64,000 bases of DNA from Chryseobacterium indologenes. Lineage in GTDB: Bacteria; Bacteroidota; Bacteroidia; Flavobacteriales; Weeksellaceae. Every line of letters starts with the position of its first letter. Positions within the stretch are counted from its first letter, which is position 1. Below, one piece after another: positions 45,498 through 54,429 of the stretch. The stretch is taken from the NCBI GenBank assembly GCA_016025055.1, contig CP065590.1, positions 1,674,001 to 1,738,000 of the forward strand. Reading direction: 5' to 3'. The notes under the pieces were generated by a model that saw only the letters and a list, made by a program, of their open reading frames with translations, was not told the DNA's origin and ran no database searches. The translations under genes and the position numbers were made by a program.

Positions 45498-46703
45498 ATG
45501 AAGAAGTTAAATATTGTAGTGTTTATATTAGCGCTACTCAACACGTTGGAGTCGTTAAGTATCGATCTTTATCTTCCTGCTTTTCCAAGCATGGCCGAAA
45601 TTTTTAATACCGATATCGGGCATATCCAGATTTCCATTTCTGTCTTCTTTGCAGGATTTGCATTCGGACAGCTTTTGTGGGGACCATTATCAGATAAGAA
45701 AGGTCGTAAACCTATGTTATATTGCGGACTTTTGTTATTTATTATTGGAGCAACCGCTATTTATTTTACCTCAGATATTTATGTTTTATGGGCCATGCGT
45801 TTTCTGCAGGCCTTTGGAGGAAGTGCGGGAATTGTCATCGGAAGGGCGATTATCATTGATCTTTATGATAAACAAAAATCGGTTACCATTTTTGCCCAGC
45901 AATCTCAGATCAGTGGTATCGCGCCGATTGTTGCTCCATTGATGGGAAGTGTATTTCTCAGATATTGGGGCTGGAACAGTTCATTTGCTTTTTTATGCAT
46001 TATGGGACTGATCACTTTCTTTATGGTATACAAATATGTTCCCGAAACCAATACCAGAATTAATAATCCCGATGATATTATCGATGAAAAAGGATTAAAA
46101 GATCAGCTGAAAATGATTATTTCCAATAAAGATTTCATCAACAGTACGATGATCGGAAGTATCGCTTTTGCCTCTTTAATTATTTATATTTCAAATGCTC
46201 CCTTCCTTTTTATGGAAATTCATGGGTTTTCCAGCGGGGTCTTCAGTTTTATATTTGCATTCAACTCATTAGCCCTGATTACGGCGGCTTATATTACCCC
46301 AAGGCTGATTAAAAGAATCAGCAATTCGAACCTGTTATTTGGTGCAACAGCGATGTTATTGATTGTTTGTGTACTGCATATTGTGATTGCGGCCGGAAAT
46401 CTATCTGTGGCGCTGGAAATTGCGATGTTGTACCTATCATTGCTAGCCATAGGAATTTTGTTTCCTATAACATCAGCTCATGCTTTGTCTCCATTTAAAG
46501 AAGGAAGAGGTACTGCTGCTGCACTTTTAGGCTTTATGCAGTTGATGGTTACCTTCATTACATCCGGATTACTTGGATTGCTGGAAGCAGACTCTATTAT
46601 TCCAATGGTAGCCGCCCGCGCAGGAATTGCACTGGTTGCAGTATGGTTTGCATACCGTATTGTTCAAAGTAAAAAAACAGTCGTTCAGGAGAAAATGGCT
46701 TAA
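45498..46703 (+). CDS. Bcr/CflA family drug-resistance MFS transporter
   Basis: A 401-residue inner-membrane proton-driven exporter with twelve helices. ESLSIDLYLPAFPSMAEIF (motif D1-like), GQLLWGPLSDKKGRKPMLYCGL (motif A), and FLQAFGGSAGIVIGRAIIIDLYD (motif B/C region of Bcr) identify the 12-TMS Bcr/CflA group, which exports bicyclomycin, chloramphenicol and similar small molecules. Actual substrates cannot be inferred. The AraC gene upstream may regulate it. Confidence 0.92.
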   Translation: MKKLNIVVFILALLNTLESLSIDLYLPAFPSMAEIFNTDIGHIQISISVFFAGFAFGQLLWGPLSDKKGRKPMLYCGLLLFIIGATAIYFTSDIYVLWAMRFLQAFGGSAGIVIGRAIIIDLYDKQKSVTIFAQQSQISGIAPIVAPLMGSVFLRYWGWNSSFAFLCIMGLITFFMVYKYVPETNTRINNPDDIIDEKGLKDQLKMIISNKDFINSTMIGSIAFASLIIYISNAPFLFMEIHGFSSGVFSFIFAFNSLALITAAYITPRLIKRISNSNLLFGATAMLLIVCVLHIVIAAGNLSVALEIAMLYLSLLAIGILFPITSAHALSPFKEGRGTAAALLGFMQLMVTFITSGLLGLLEADSIIPMVAARAGIALVAVWFAYRIVQSKKTVVQEKMA

Positions 46704-46748
46704 GGCGCTCTGAACGTTTAAGACACTATATTTTTAATCTTGTTGAGA

Positions 46749-46806
46749 AGTTGAGGCCGGAAGAGGTCCACTGATAAATGATCAGCTCATCTTCCGGCTT
46801 TCAACT
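46749..46806. repeat. GGAAG/CTTCC palindromic repeat, copy 3 (terminator-like)
   Basis: AGTTGAGGCCGGAAGA ... TCTTCCGGCTTTCAACT, the best-preserved palindrome of this repeat type here, followed by CTTTTTC. It follows the exporter gene and could act as its terminator. Confidence 0.6.
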
Positions 46807-46939
46807 CTTTTTCAGTAAAAATCAATATGAAATTGGTTTTATCCTTTCATTTCCTCTCTTGGTCATACCATTCACACACTTAATCAAGTAATTTTTGTAA
46901 AAAACAGCCAATAGGCTCTCTTTGCATAAAATTTAAATT

Positions 46940-47848
46940 ATGAAGAGAAGTCTTTTGACAGCTTTTTGCTGTCTTCTTTCTGTGGGATACTGGATCAGCG
47001 CCCAGACAGGAATATCTGCGGAGCTTAAAACGGAATATATTCCTTTTTCAAATTATATCCGTCCGGAGGACAGTGTAAAAACAAATTCTAAAAGCGACTT
47101 TAAAAGAGTTGATCTGAACCTGAGCATTCCTTTATCGGTAAAAAAAGATACCAACGGGAAAATCCGGGAGTGGTCTATGCTGCTTGGCGGGTCGTACGCA
47201 AAAATGTCACACAAAAACTATGACAACCAGTTGTTTCCTGCTCAAATGCTGAATGCGCAGGTGGGAATACAGCATATGCGACCTTTGGGAAAGAAGTGGA
47301 GCATGATGATGACGGCTACGGTAGGAGTGTATACCGATCTTGAAAAAATTGACTTTAATGACGTACTGGGACAGGGAGGTATTTTGTTTATCAGACATTT
47401 CAACCCCAATCTGGCATTAGGAGGAGGCCCTGTTCTTACAACGGCATTTGGTGCTCCTATGGTTTTGCCATGGATTTATTTTGATTGGAAAACCAACGGA
47501 AAAATCAAGTTTAATATTAACTTCCCGGAAGGAATGGAAGCCGGCTACCAGTTCACCGATAAATTTGCTTTAAAAGCCGTTGTCAATCTCAGTGGAATGT
47601 CTGTAGAAAGAAACAAAGACGGCAAATCTACCCTTCTGGGCTACCAGCAAATCACCGCAGGATTAAGACCTGAAATACAGCTGAATGATAAGCTGGCTCT
47701 CCGCCTTACCGGAGGAACGACTTTAATCCGAAGCTTCAGTGAGAGCGACCGGAAGATTTCCAGTATTTTTAAAGACAAGAAAGTAGCAGATCCACGCTTT
47801 GCCAGTACATTTTATGTCGCGGTAGCCTTACGCTGGAATTTACCTTAA
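46940..47848 (+). CDS. DUF6268-type outer-membrane barrel protein
   Basis: A 302-residue exported protein with a signal peptide (LTAFCCLLSVGYWISAQ) and a barrel-like repeat of amphipathic strands (RVDLNLSIPLSVKKD, WSMLLGGSYAKMSH, QVGIQHMRPLGKKWSMMMTATVGVY, IKFNINFPEGMEAGYQF), with a hydrophobic final strand STFYVAVALRWNLP. It resembles DUF6268 proteins by recall. It converges on the LytTR regulator gene and shares a terminator with it; being next to a two-component system suggests it may be a target. Confidence 0.75.
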   Translation: MKRSLLTAFCCLLSVGYWISAQTGISAELKTEYIPFSNYIRPEDSVKTNSKSDFKRVDLNLSIPLSVKKDTNGKIREWSMLLGGSYAKMSHKNYDNQLFPAQMLNAQVGIQHMRPLGKKWSMMMTATVGVYTDLEKIDFNDVLGQGGILFIRHFNPNLALGGGPVLTTAFGAPMVLPWIYFDWKTNGKIKFNINFPEGMEAGYQFTDKFALKAVVNLSGMSVERNKDGKSTLLGYQQITAGLRPEIQLNDKLALRLTGGTTLIRSFSESDRKISSIFKDKKVADPRFASTFYVAVALRWNLP

Positions 47849-47861
47849 TAAATGAAAAACA

Positions 47862-47901
47862 GGTCGGAAATGATAAAGTTTCTCATTTCCGACCGTTTTT
47901 T
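47862..47901. terminator. Bidirectional intrinsic terminator
   Basis: GGTCGGAAATGA / TCATTTCCGACC hairpin followed by a T run that reaches the stop codon of the convergent regulator gene. Confidence 0.88.
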
Positions 47902-48613
47902 ACTTGCTGATCAGTTTTTTATATACCACCTGATTCAGCAGTTCTTCTTTTCGGGTACGCGAAATGGGAAGCTCTGTTTTATTGATGAATAAACGGCCCC
48001 CGGAGATCATATCGATATGGGTGATATTGATTAGGAACGATTTATGGATTCGGAAAAAATGTTCCGAGGGTAAAGATTCTTCTATAGCTTTCATTGTCTG
48101 ATGGATCACGAGAGATTTGTCTTTAAAATGAAGCTTTGTATAGTTCTGCATACTTTCAATGTATAAAATATCCACCCACGAAACTTTAATAAACGTATCG
48201 GATTGTCTTACATAGAGGAAAGGATCATCTAAAGGCGTATTTTTTTTCAGTTTTTCATTGATAATAAACTGTTGCTGTGCTTTATTGACAGCCTGATAAA
48301 AACGGTTAAAAGCAATCGGTTTTAAAAGATAATCTGCCACCTGCAGGCGAAATCCTTCCAGTGCGTATTCGGAATAGGCAGTAGTTAAAATACATAAAGG
48401 CGGATTTTCCAGCTGCTCAAGAAACTCAAGACCGGTCAGGTAAGGCATATTGATATCCAGGAAAAGAAGGTCTATTTCAGTTTCCTTTACTTTTGCATCT
48501 GCTTCCAGGGCTGTGGCGCAGGTTCCTTCCACAGAAAGGAAATCAATCTGATCTGCCAATTCTTTAAGATGGAATCTTGCCAGCGGCTCATCATCTATAA
48601 TCAGGCATTTCAT
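47900..48613 (-). CDS. LytTR-family response regulator
   Basis: A 237-residue response regulator. The receiver domain (about 1-115) has IIDDEPLA, phosphoacceptor D53 in LLFLDINMP, TTAYSEYALEGF and the KPI lysine. The LytTR DNA-binding domain follows (FIKVSWVDILYIESMQNYTKLHFKD ... HFFRIHKSFLINITHIDMISGGRLFI). The ATG at 48613 is one base after the kinase stop; an in-frame ATG at 48637 overlapping the kinase is also possible. It pairs with the upstream kinase; target genes are unknown. Confidence 0.93.
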   Translation of the reverse strand: MKCLIIDDEPLARFHLKELADQIDFLSVEGTCATALEADAKVKETEIDLLFLDINMPYLTGLEFLEQLENPPLCILTTAYSEYALEGFRLQVADYLLKPIAFNRFYQAVNKAQQQFIINEKLKKNTPLDDPFLYVRQSDTFIKVSWVDILYIESMQNYTKLHFKDKSLVIHQTMKAIEESLPSEHFFRIHKSFLINITHIDMISGGRLFINKTELPISRTRKEELLNQVVYKKLISK

Positions 48614-48614
48614 T

Positions 48615-49688
48615 TTAGGAATCGTATTGCTGCTCATTTTCTTTGGATAATTCTAAGGTTAAAGTGACGGTATAAACCTGATCATCAGACTCAATTTTAA
48701 GATTATATAAATCAGGATATTGTAGTTTTAAGCGTTTTTTTACATTTTGGAGACCAATTCCTCCGGCGCCGTCTTTCTTTTTATAGAGCGTCATATCCGT
48801 GTATGAATTTTCAACATAAAAAAAGAGCTTCTCATTTTCTTCAGTACAGGAAATTTTTACATATCCCTTGTGCCCCGGAAGACGGCAAACATATTTGAAG
48901 GCGTTTTCAATAAAAGGAACCAGCAAAAGAGGAGCAATCTCCGCCTTTTTATTGTTGATGTTCCATGTTGCTTTTACATCAAGTTCATTTCCCCACCGCA
49001 ATTTTTCCACTTCTACCAGATTCTGAAGATATTCAATTTCTTTATCTAGCGGAACCAATGGCTGGTTGCAATGATAGAGCTGATACCTTAGAATATCCGA
49101 AAATTTCATCAGAAGAAAATCGGCAAGCTGGGTATCTGTTTTCATCAGAATGTGGATGTGATTCATAATATTGAAAACCAGATGAGGATTTATCTGATCC
49201 TGCAATAATTTTAGTTGATTCTCCAGATGAGCCTGCTGAAGAAGGATATGATCACGCTCTATTCTTCCGTGTTCTTTGTAAAACTTAATTCCGCAAGCGG
49301 AGCCGTTGATCAGAAATGAGGCCGGCAGAGACATATAAAATCCTTGCCATAAAATAGGTAAATGATCTACAAATCTTTCAGGAAGGTGATTTTTAGGAAA
49401 CTCCTCAAGATAAGTGAAAATGAAAGAAAATATCAGACTCAGTAAGAAAATAACCATAATGGTCTGAATGAGGAATCGCTTCATCTTTTTAGCCCTCAGT
49501 GCTTTTGGGAGCAGTTTGTTGGTTAAAAAGTGAGTGAAAGTAAAAGAACCGATACCAATAATAATAGCCTGGAGCATCGCCAGGTATTTTTCTGTAGAAG
49601 TCTGAAAGTTGCACCACAATACAAAGGTAAAAACAAGCCAGAACAGAAAAGTAAAAATATGTTCTTTTAAAACAAAGGGTTTTGTCAT
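48615..49688 (-). CDS. LytS-type sensor histidine kinase
   Basis: A 357-residue membrane kinase. Four N-terminal membrane helices (about 10-145) have no extracytoplasmic sensor domain. KLLQDQINPHLVFNIMNHIHIL is the His_kinase (PF06580) phosphoacceptor box; LVPFIENAFKYVC is the N box of the ATPase domain and DGAGGIGLQNVKKRL the G box. The ATG at 49688 is preferred over one 48 bp upstream because the upstream extension is inside the neighbouring terminator. Partner of the LytTR regulator. Confidence 0.92.
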   Translation of the reverse strand: MTKPFVLKEHIFTFLFWLVFTFVLWCNFQTSTEKYLAMLQAIIIGIGSFTFTHFLTNKLLPKALRAKKMKRFLIQTIMVIFLLSLIFSFIFTYLEEFPKNHLPERFVDHLPILWQGFYMSLPASFLINGSACGIKFYKEHGRIERDHILLQQAHLENQLKLLQDQINPHLVFNIMNHIHILMKTDTQLADFLLMKFSDILRYQLYHCNQPLVPLDKEIEYLQNLVEVEKLRWGNELDVKATWNINNKKAEIAPLLLVPFIENAFKYVCRLPGHKGYVKISCTEENEKLFFYVENSYTDMTLYKKKDGAGGIGLQNVKKRLKLQYPDLYNLKIESDDQVYTVTLTLELSKENEQQYDS

Positions 49689-49711
49689 GGTTGAAACAGT
49701 AGTAAATTCAT

Positions 49712-49743
49712 AAAAAAATAGAAACTGCACGGTCACAGTTTCT
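49712..49743 (-). terminator. Intrinsic terminator of the barrel-protein gene
   Basis: AGAAACTG / CAGTTTCT hairpin; on the minus strand a run of seven T follows. It separates the PorT-like gene from the downstream kinase gene. Confidence 0.75.
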
Positions 49744-49767
49744 AATGGTAAAGATAATTTAAGTTTT

Positions 49768-50364
49768 TTAGAACAGGAAATAGCCTATTCCTAAGCTAAA
49801 GCTGTGGGGTTTTGATTTAAAATCTTTACTGATGCTTGATAAACCGGTTTCATATTTAAGGTCAACCGTGAAGTTCTTATAATCTACTCCTACACCTCCT
49901 GTAATTCCGATATTGGATTTGTCAAATTTGATAAAACCTTCCTGAATAGCATGAGAGGTTGAAATTTTATTATTAAAAGCATAGCTGTAAACACCTCCGG
50001 CAAATACCCTGAAATTAAAATCATCTGTGTTTACAATTTTGTATCCTACTACCACAGGAATATCAATGGCATTCCATGTAAGTTTTGCATTACTTCCGTC
50101 CTTGATATCGTAAGATGTCTTTCTTTTGTTGAATAAGGCTTCTCCTTGTACATACAGTTTTCCAATATCCATTCTGGTCATGACTCCGGCCTGATATCCG
50201 AAACCGTATTTCCCTTCCAATAAAGAAGACTCCGTTGAGGTTTTGGTAAAACTGGTTCCTCCCTTTACCCCGATGTGAAAAGCAGGAGTCTGCTGAGCCT
50301 GAAGATCTACGGAGCACGTAATGCATAATAACAAAGCAGTTAATGCCAAAAAATGTTGTTTCAT
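49768..50364 (-). CDS. PorT-family outer-membrane beta-barrel protein
   Basis: A 198-residue exported barrel (outer-membrane beta-barrel domain 2). Signal peptide LALTALLLCITCSVDLQAQ; FHIGVKGGTSFTKT at the mature start, GKYGFGYQAGVMTRMDI, and ITGGVGVDYKNFTVDLKYETGLSSIS with the C-terminal strand FSLGIGYFLF are typical. The ATG at 50364 starts the signal peptide. Role unknown; it precedes the LytS/LytTR pair on the same strand but has its own terminator. Confidence 0.85.
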   Translation of the reverse strand: MKQHFLALTALLLCITCSVDLQAQQTPAFHIGVKGGTSFTKTSTESSLLEGKYGFGYQAGVMTRMDIGKLYVQGEALFNKRKTSYDIKDGSNAKLTWNAIDIPVVVGYKIVNTDDFNFRVFAGGVYSYAFNNKISTSHAIQEGFIKFDKSNIGITGGVGVDYKNFTVDLKYETGLSSISKDFKSKPHSFSLGIGYFLF

Positions 50365-50481
50365 AAATTGATAAGTATTAAAAATTTGATGCAAAACAAC
50401 GGATCGGAAAGCGCAGATGAAATTTTATTTGATGAATGGCAGGGATGCTTTGACCAAGGTCTTTTTACGGATGAAAAGAAA

Positions 50482-50507
50482 AATCGGAAGTAATGCTACT
50501 TCCGATT
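50482..50507 (-). terminator. Intrinsic terminator of the Cys-rich peptide gene
   Basis: AATCGGAAGTA / TACTTCCGATT hairpin followed on the minus strand by TTTTCTTTT, 11 bp beyond the peptide stop. Confidence 0.8.
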
Positions 50508-50518
50508 GATCATTTTTA

Positions 50519-50767
50519 CTAATAGGGTTCTTCAACACAAATCGTTGGAGGGGTGCATCCGCCGGTTCCTCCGCCGGGATTTCCTCCGCCTCCTACGGCA
50601 ATACACTGTCCCGGGCTCCCGTCATCATACATTTCACAAGCTTTTCCCCAGGCACATTGGCAGTCGCTTTGGCAATTATAATGATCTCCGCCCATGTGGC
50701 AGGTATCGATTCCGTTCCCAAGAATCGTTGAAAGATCCTTTCTCAAAAGTTTTTTCATTGTTTTCAT
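50519..50767 (-). CDS. Cys-rich bacteriocin-like peptide, second type
   Basis: An 82-residue peptide unlike the six at 36-37 kb. Leader MKKLLRKDLSTILGNG resembles the K-x-L-x-R-x-D-L pattern with a G boundary. The core has seven cysteines (CHMGGDHYNCQSDCQCAWGKACEMYDDG ... CIAVG ... GGCTPPTIC), a Gly-rich bridge and an acidic C terminus. Start could also be the second Met at 50758. It has its own terminator. A secreted disulfide-bonded peptide is likely; activity unknown. Confidence 0.7.
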   Translation of the reverse strand: MKTMKKLLRKDLSTILGNGIDTCHMGGDHYNCQSDCQCAWGKACEMYDDGSPGQCIAVGGGGNPGGGTGGCTPPTICVEEPY

Positions 50768-50929
50768 AGTTTAATTTGGTATTAAAAGGTATCGTTTAGA
50801 ATTGTACCTTCTGTGTAAATATAATGAAATAGTCTTAATGTATTGTAAATGAATCGGATGTAGGTTGTTTTTAAGCGAAAAGAAGCCACTGCAAAAGTGA
50901 CTTCCTTATGAAATATCGGGATTTCAGCC

Positions 50930-52237
50930 TTAGAAAGTGAAGTCCTTTTGATACAGTGTATATTCTTTTTTGAACAGTGGAATAGTACCCTCATATCTAA
51001 AAGGAGCAATGCCAAAACCATAAAACATATCGGCCTGAATTTTTCCATTTACCTTAAATATTCCCTTTCTTTCAGGAATAAATGTTAATCCCAAAGAAGC
51101 AGGAGCAGAAAGTCTTCCCCGCAATCCTGAGTTGGCAATAGGAATAGAAACAAACATCAGTCCTACAGCTCCTTTTGCTTCTAATCCGGCTTCTGCAGAA
51201 AGATTTCCTTCAACACCGGTAATTTCAGGATCTGATTTTTTTCTCAGGTTGATATTAAGCGCCGGCTTTGTGCTGACCAGGAAGTTGGCATTTCCTTCAA
51301 GATCCAAAAGCTGCCCCTGGACTTTTCCTGTAGCTTGTACCCCGACAAAAGGTCCCGCAGAAAGTGTAGGGCTTAATATAAGTCCTGTAGGCCCCAATAC
51401 AATCGGAACGATAGGAATATTCAGATAATCCGTAGTGCTCAGTGTATAGCCAAGACTTCCCACAATAGTTGCCGTACTCTGAAGCTGGATATCATCCATG
51501 ATAAGGTTCACATAATAATCAGATAAATGTCCCCATGAGAAGGAGATATGGTAATCTATTTTTGGCGTAAACCCACCTTTTACATTCACACTGGATGCTC
51601 CTGCTGACGAGATGGGAAATGAGAAAGTTTTATCAAAATTGAAACGGTTAAAAGCAATGATTTTTTGATTTTGAAGATTCTTTGCCTCAATAGAATGTAT
51701 TTTACTGGTGATTTCTCTGGAAACCATACCTTCTACAGGAATATAATTAACCATTTTTCCATTGATGCTCACCGGCGCTTTATCTGAAGGATCGTACACT
51801 CCACTTAGTGTCCCGCTGTAAATAAATTCTTCTAGCTTAGCGCTGGAAGTCTGTACCGTAAATCCATTATTGATTTTGGAAACAGAAGTTACTTTCGATA
51901 GGATAGTACTTACCTGATCACCTTCTATCTTGGTACCTACAATAACAGTTCCGGCCGCAATACTATCCGTCTGCGGAGTGGTACGGTTAAAGGTAATCGC
52001 TCCTTCATTATGAGCTGATATTGCATGGATAGATTCGTCATTCAGAATGATAACATTTTTCTGTAAAGTCAGGTTTCCTAAGGTTTTCATAGGTGCAGAT
52101 TCTGCCTTTTTTTCTACAGGAGCATCTGCCGGATCATCCTGAGAACATGACGTTAAAAGAAACATGCAGAAAATAGCAAAAAGAATAGAGAAACAAAATT
52201 TTCTGCTGATTGTAAAGAGATTAGAATTCATTTTCAT
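50930..52237 (-). CDS. Hypothetical lipoprotein
   Basis: A 435-residue exported lipoprotein: signal FSILFAIFCMFLLTSC gives a lipobox cysteine at about residue 31, followed by SQDDPADAP. The rest is beta-rich, with Ser/Thr/Gly-rich strands (HISFSWGHLSDYYVNLIMDDIQLQ; TATIVGSLGYTLS; VGVQATGKVQGQLLDLEG) and no recognised family. It probably faces the periplasm or surface. A second in-frame Met is two codons later. No operon partner close by. Confidence 0.75.
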   Translation of the reverse strand: MKMNSNLFTISRKFCFSILFAIFCMFLLTSCSQDDPADAPVEKKAESAPMKTLGNLTLQKNVIILNDESIHAISAHNEGAITFNRTTPQTDSIAAGTVIVGTKIEGDQVSTILSKVTSVSKINNGFTVQTSSAKLEEFIYSGTLSGVYDPSDKAPVSINGKMVNYIPVEGMVSREITSKIHSIEAKNLQNQKIIAFNRFNFDKTFSFPISSAGASSVNVKGGFTPKIDYHISFSWGHLSDYYVNLIMDDIQLQSTATIVGSLGYTLSTTDYLNIPIVPIVLGPTGLILSPTLSAGPFVGVQATGKVQGQLLDLEGNANFLVSTKPALNINLRKKSDPEITGVEGNLSAEAGLEAKGAVGLMFVSIPIANSGLRGRLSAPASLGLTFIPERKGIFKVNGKIQADMFYGFGIAPFRYEGTIPLFKKEYTLYQKDFTF

Positions 52238-52387
52238 AAACAGTGATTTTAAGTTTCAATCTAAATTAGGTGAATTATTTAATGTCTACAAAAGAATCAA
52301 ATTAAATTATTGTTGGCAACATAATGATTTTCAGAATGATTTGTATTTTCATTCTGGAAATAAAGGAATGTCATGAAAATGGTGAAA

Positions 52388-52417
52388 AAAATAACCCGCT
52401 GTTGTTGCGGGTTATTT
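52388..52417. terminator. Intrinsic terminator after the TonB-C-like gene
   Basis: AAATAACCCGC / GCGGGTTATTT hairpin. The minus-strand gene as written reads through it, which supports a frameshift just before. Confidence 0.8.
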
Positions 52418-52420
52418 ATA

Positions 52421-52986
52421 TTATTTTTAAAACTGAAAGACATTGGTATCGAAACTGCAGACGATACGGGCTTTCCGTTGGCCACCGCTGGTTTCCATTT
52501 GCCTTTATCCTTAATGCGATAAAAAGCGGCTTCTATGAATGCGTTTACATCTTCATTATTTCCCTTTACCTGAGCATCCAGAGCATTCCCTTTAGAGTCT
52601 ACTACAAAACTGAGGGTTGCTTTATAAGATTCAGAAGAAAAGTTTAAGAAAGCCAGATCAATCGATTCGGTTAAAAGCTTTTGAAAAGAAGCTTTACCTT
52701 GCTCATAGTCGGCTTCTTTAGTAACTTTAGACTTTGTAGGCGGATCTGCGGCAATCATTTTCTTGTCTTCCAATGAAAGCTTATCCAGAGCAGCTTTATA
52801 GGAGTTTATCTTATCTTCGGTAAGAAGCCATTCCTTCTTAGTTCTTAAATCATTAGGCTTCGGATATTTGTTATACAAAGCCGTCTTTTTTCTTTCATAA
52901 CGTGAATCTGCCCGTTGAAATTCGGAAATCTGGGCGCTGCTAAAAATAAAAGTGAAAATACATGCAAATGCTAAGAACTTTTTCAT
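52421..52986 (-). pseudogene. Exported TonB C-terminal-like domain protein, C-terminal frameshift
   Basis: A protein of about 188 residues with a signal peptide (FLAFACIFTFIFSSAQ), a Lys-rich helical linker (52-105), and a TonB-C-like domain (ATLSFVVDSKGNALDAQVKGNNEDVNAFIEAAFYRIKDKGKWKPAVANGKPVSSAVSIPMSFSF). One extra base in the T5 run (52424-52428) gives the ending FKK and a stop right before the terminator hairpin. As written the frame runs on for about 40 nonsense residues through the terminator. Third protein of this type in the window. Confidence 0.8.
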
Positions 52987-52992
52987 GACTCG

Positions 52993-54240
52993 TTACGCTT
53001 TTACAATATTAATAATTACTTCCGTAGCTTTCTCCATGCTTTCAAGGGCTACATATTCGTACGGTCCGTGGAAGTTGATTCCTCCTGCAAAGATATTCGG
53101 ACAAGGAAGCCCCATATACGATAACTGAGCTCCGTCTGTTCCTCCTCTGATCGCTTTGATTTTAGGCTCAATACCTGCTTCAGTCATTGCTTTTGCTGCA
53201 AGATCTACGATATGCATCTTACCTTCAAACTGCTGCTTCATGTTTCTGTACTGTTCCTTGATTACCACTTCAGCTGTTCCTTCCCCATGTTTTTGGTTGA
53301 ATTCAGCTACCTTTTCTTCCATGAATTTCTTTCTTGCCTCAAATTTATCAGCATCGTGATCCCGGATTATATATTGAAGTTTAGCTTCAGAAATATCAGC
53401 TGTAATATCCATTAAATGATAGAACCCATCAAAACCTTTAGTAGTGGAAGGCGTTTCATTGGCAGGAAGCATTTGGGCAAACTCAGCAGCCAGCAAAGCC
53501 GCGTTGATCATTTTACCATACGCATAACCAGGGTGTACACTTAATCCGTGGATTTTTACAACGGCTCCTGCAGCATTGAAGTTTTCATATTCAAGTTCAC
53601 CTACTTCACCACCGTCCATGGTATAAGCCCATTCAGCACCAAATTTCGCCACATCAAATTTATGAGCACCTCTTCCGATTTCTTCATCAGGAGTAAATCC
53701 TACGGCAATTCTCCCGTGCTTAATCTCAGGGTGGGCAATCAGGTATTCAGCTGCCGTTACGATTTCGGCACATCCTGCTTTATCATCAGCACCAAGAAGG
53801 GTATTCCCGTCCGTAGTAATCAACGTCTGACCTACATATTTTTTTAAGCTTTCAAATCTTGAAGGCGACAAAGTGAATCCTGTCGTTGAGTTCAAAAGAA
53901 GATCATTCCCGTCATAATTTTCCCAAACCTGAGGATTTACGTTTTCGCCGCTGAAATCAGGTGAAGTATCATAATGAGAAATAAATCCGATCGTCGGTCT
54001 GTCATCATTTTCAAGATTCGAAGGAACATATCCCATAATGTATCCGTTCTCGTCTATTGAAACATTTTCCAAACCGATTGTTTTCAGCTCTTCAGTGATA
54101 TAGTTTGCGATATCCCACTGGCGCGGTGTAGAAGGTGTAGCTTCACTTTCTGCATCACTTGTTGAATATATTTTTACATAGCTGAGAAAACGGTTCAGCA
54201 ACTTATCTTTCCACATTGGGTTGAATTCTATTGTACTCAT
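52993..54240 (-). CDS. pepT: Peptidase T
   Basis: A 415-residue zinc aminotripeptidase of family M20B that removes the N-terminal residue from tripeptides in the cytoplasm. Visible: IGFISHYDTSPDFSG (first zinc histidine and Asp), GADDKAGCAEIV, FTPDEEIGRGAHKFD (catalytic Glu and zinc Glu), DGGEVGELEYENFNAA, KAIRGGTDGAQLSYMGLPCPNIFAGGINFHGPYEYV (last ligand). ATG at 54240 fits the family. Seven bases before the TonB-C-like gene. Confidence 0.96.
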   Translation of the reverse strand: MSTIEFNPMWKDKLLNRFLSYVKIYSTSDAESEATPSTPRQWDIANYITEELKTIGLENVSIDENGYIMGYVPSNLENDDRPTIGFISHYDTSPDFSGENVNPQVWENYDGNDLLLNSTTGFTLSPSRFESLKKYVGQTLITTDGNTLLGADDKAGCAEIVTAAEYLIAHPEIKHGRIAVGFTPDEEIGRGAHKFDVAKFGAEWAYTMDGGEVGELEYENFNAAGAVVKIHGLSVHPGYAYGKMINAALLAAEFAQMLPANETPSTTKGFDGFYHLMDITADISEAKLQYIIRDHDADKFEARKKFMEEKVAEFNQKHGEGTAEVVIKEQYRNMKQQFEGKMHIVDLAAKAMTEAGIEPKIKAIRGGTDGAQLSYMGLPCPNIFAGGINFHGPYEYVALESMEKATEVIINIVKA

Positions 54241-54402
54241 CAGATTTATCATAAATTTTAACAAAGTTAGCAAATTTGATGCTCAGAAAACATTATTTGC
54301 GACTGAATATCAATTATTGAAATTATAAATTGGATATAAAACTTTGAAAATCAAAATAATGTTAGTTTTGTATGTACAGTATACCAAGTAGTTTAGTTTT
54401 AT

Positions 54403-54410
54403 TATATTTG
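54403..54410 (+). promoter_or_regulatory. Candidate -7 element
   Basis: TATATTTG matches TAnnTTTG 19 bp before the HMG-CoA lyase ATG; no good -33 TTTG at the right spacing. Confidence 0.35.
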
Positions 54411-54429
54411 AGAAAATCAAAAAGTAAAA

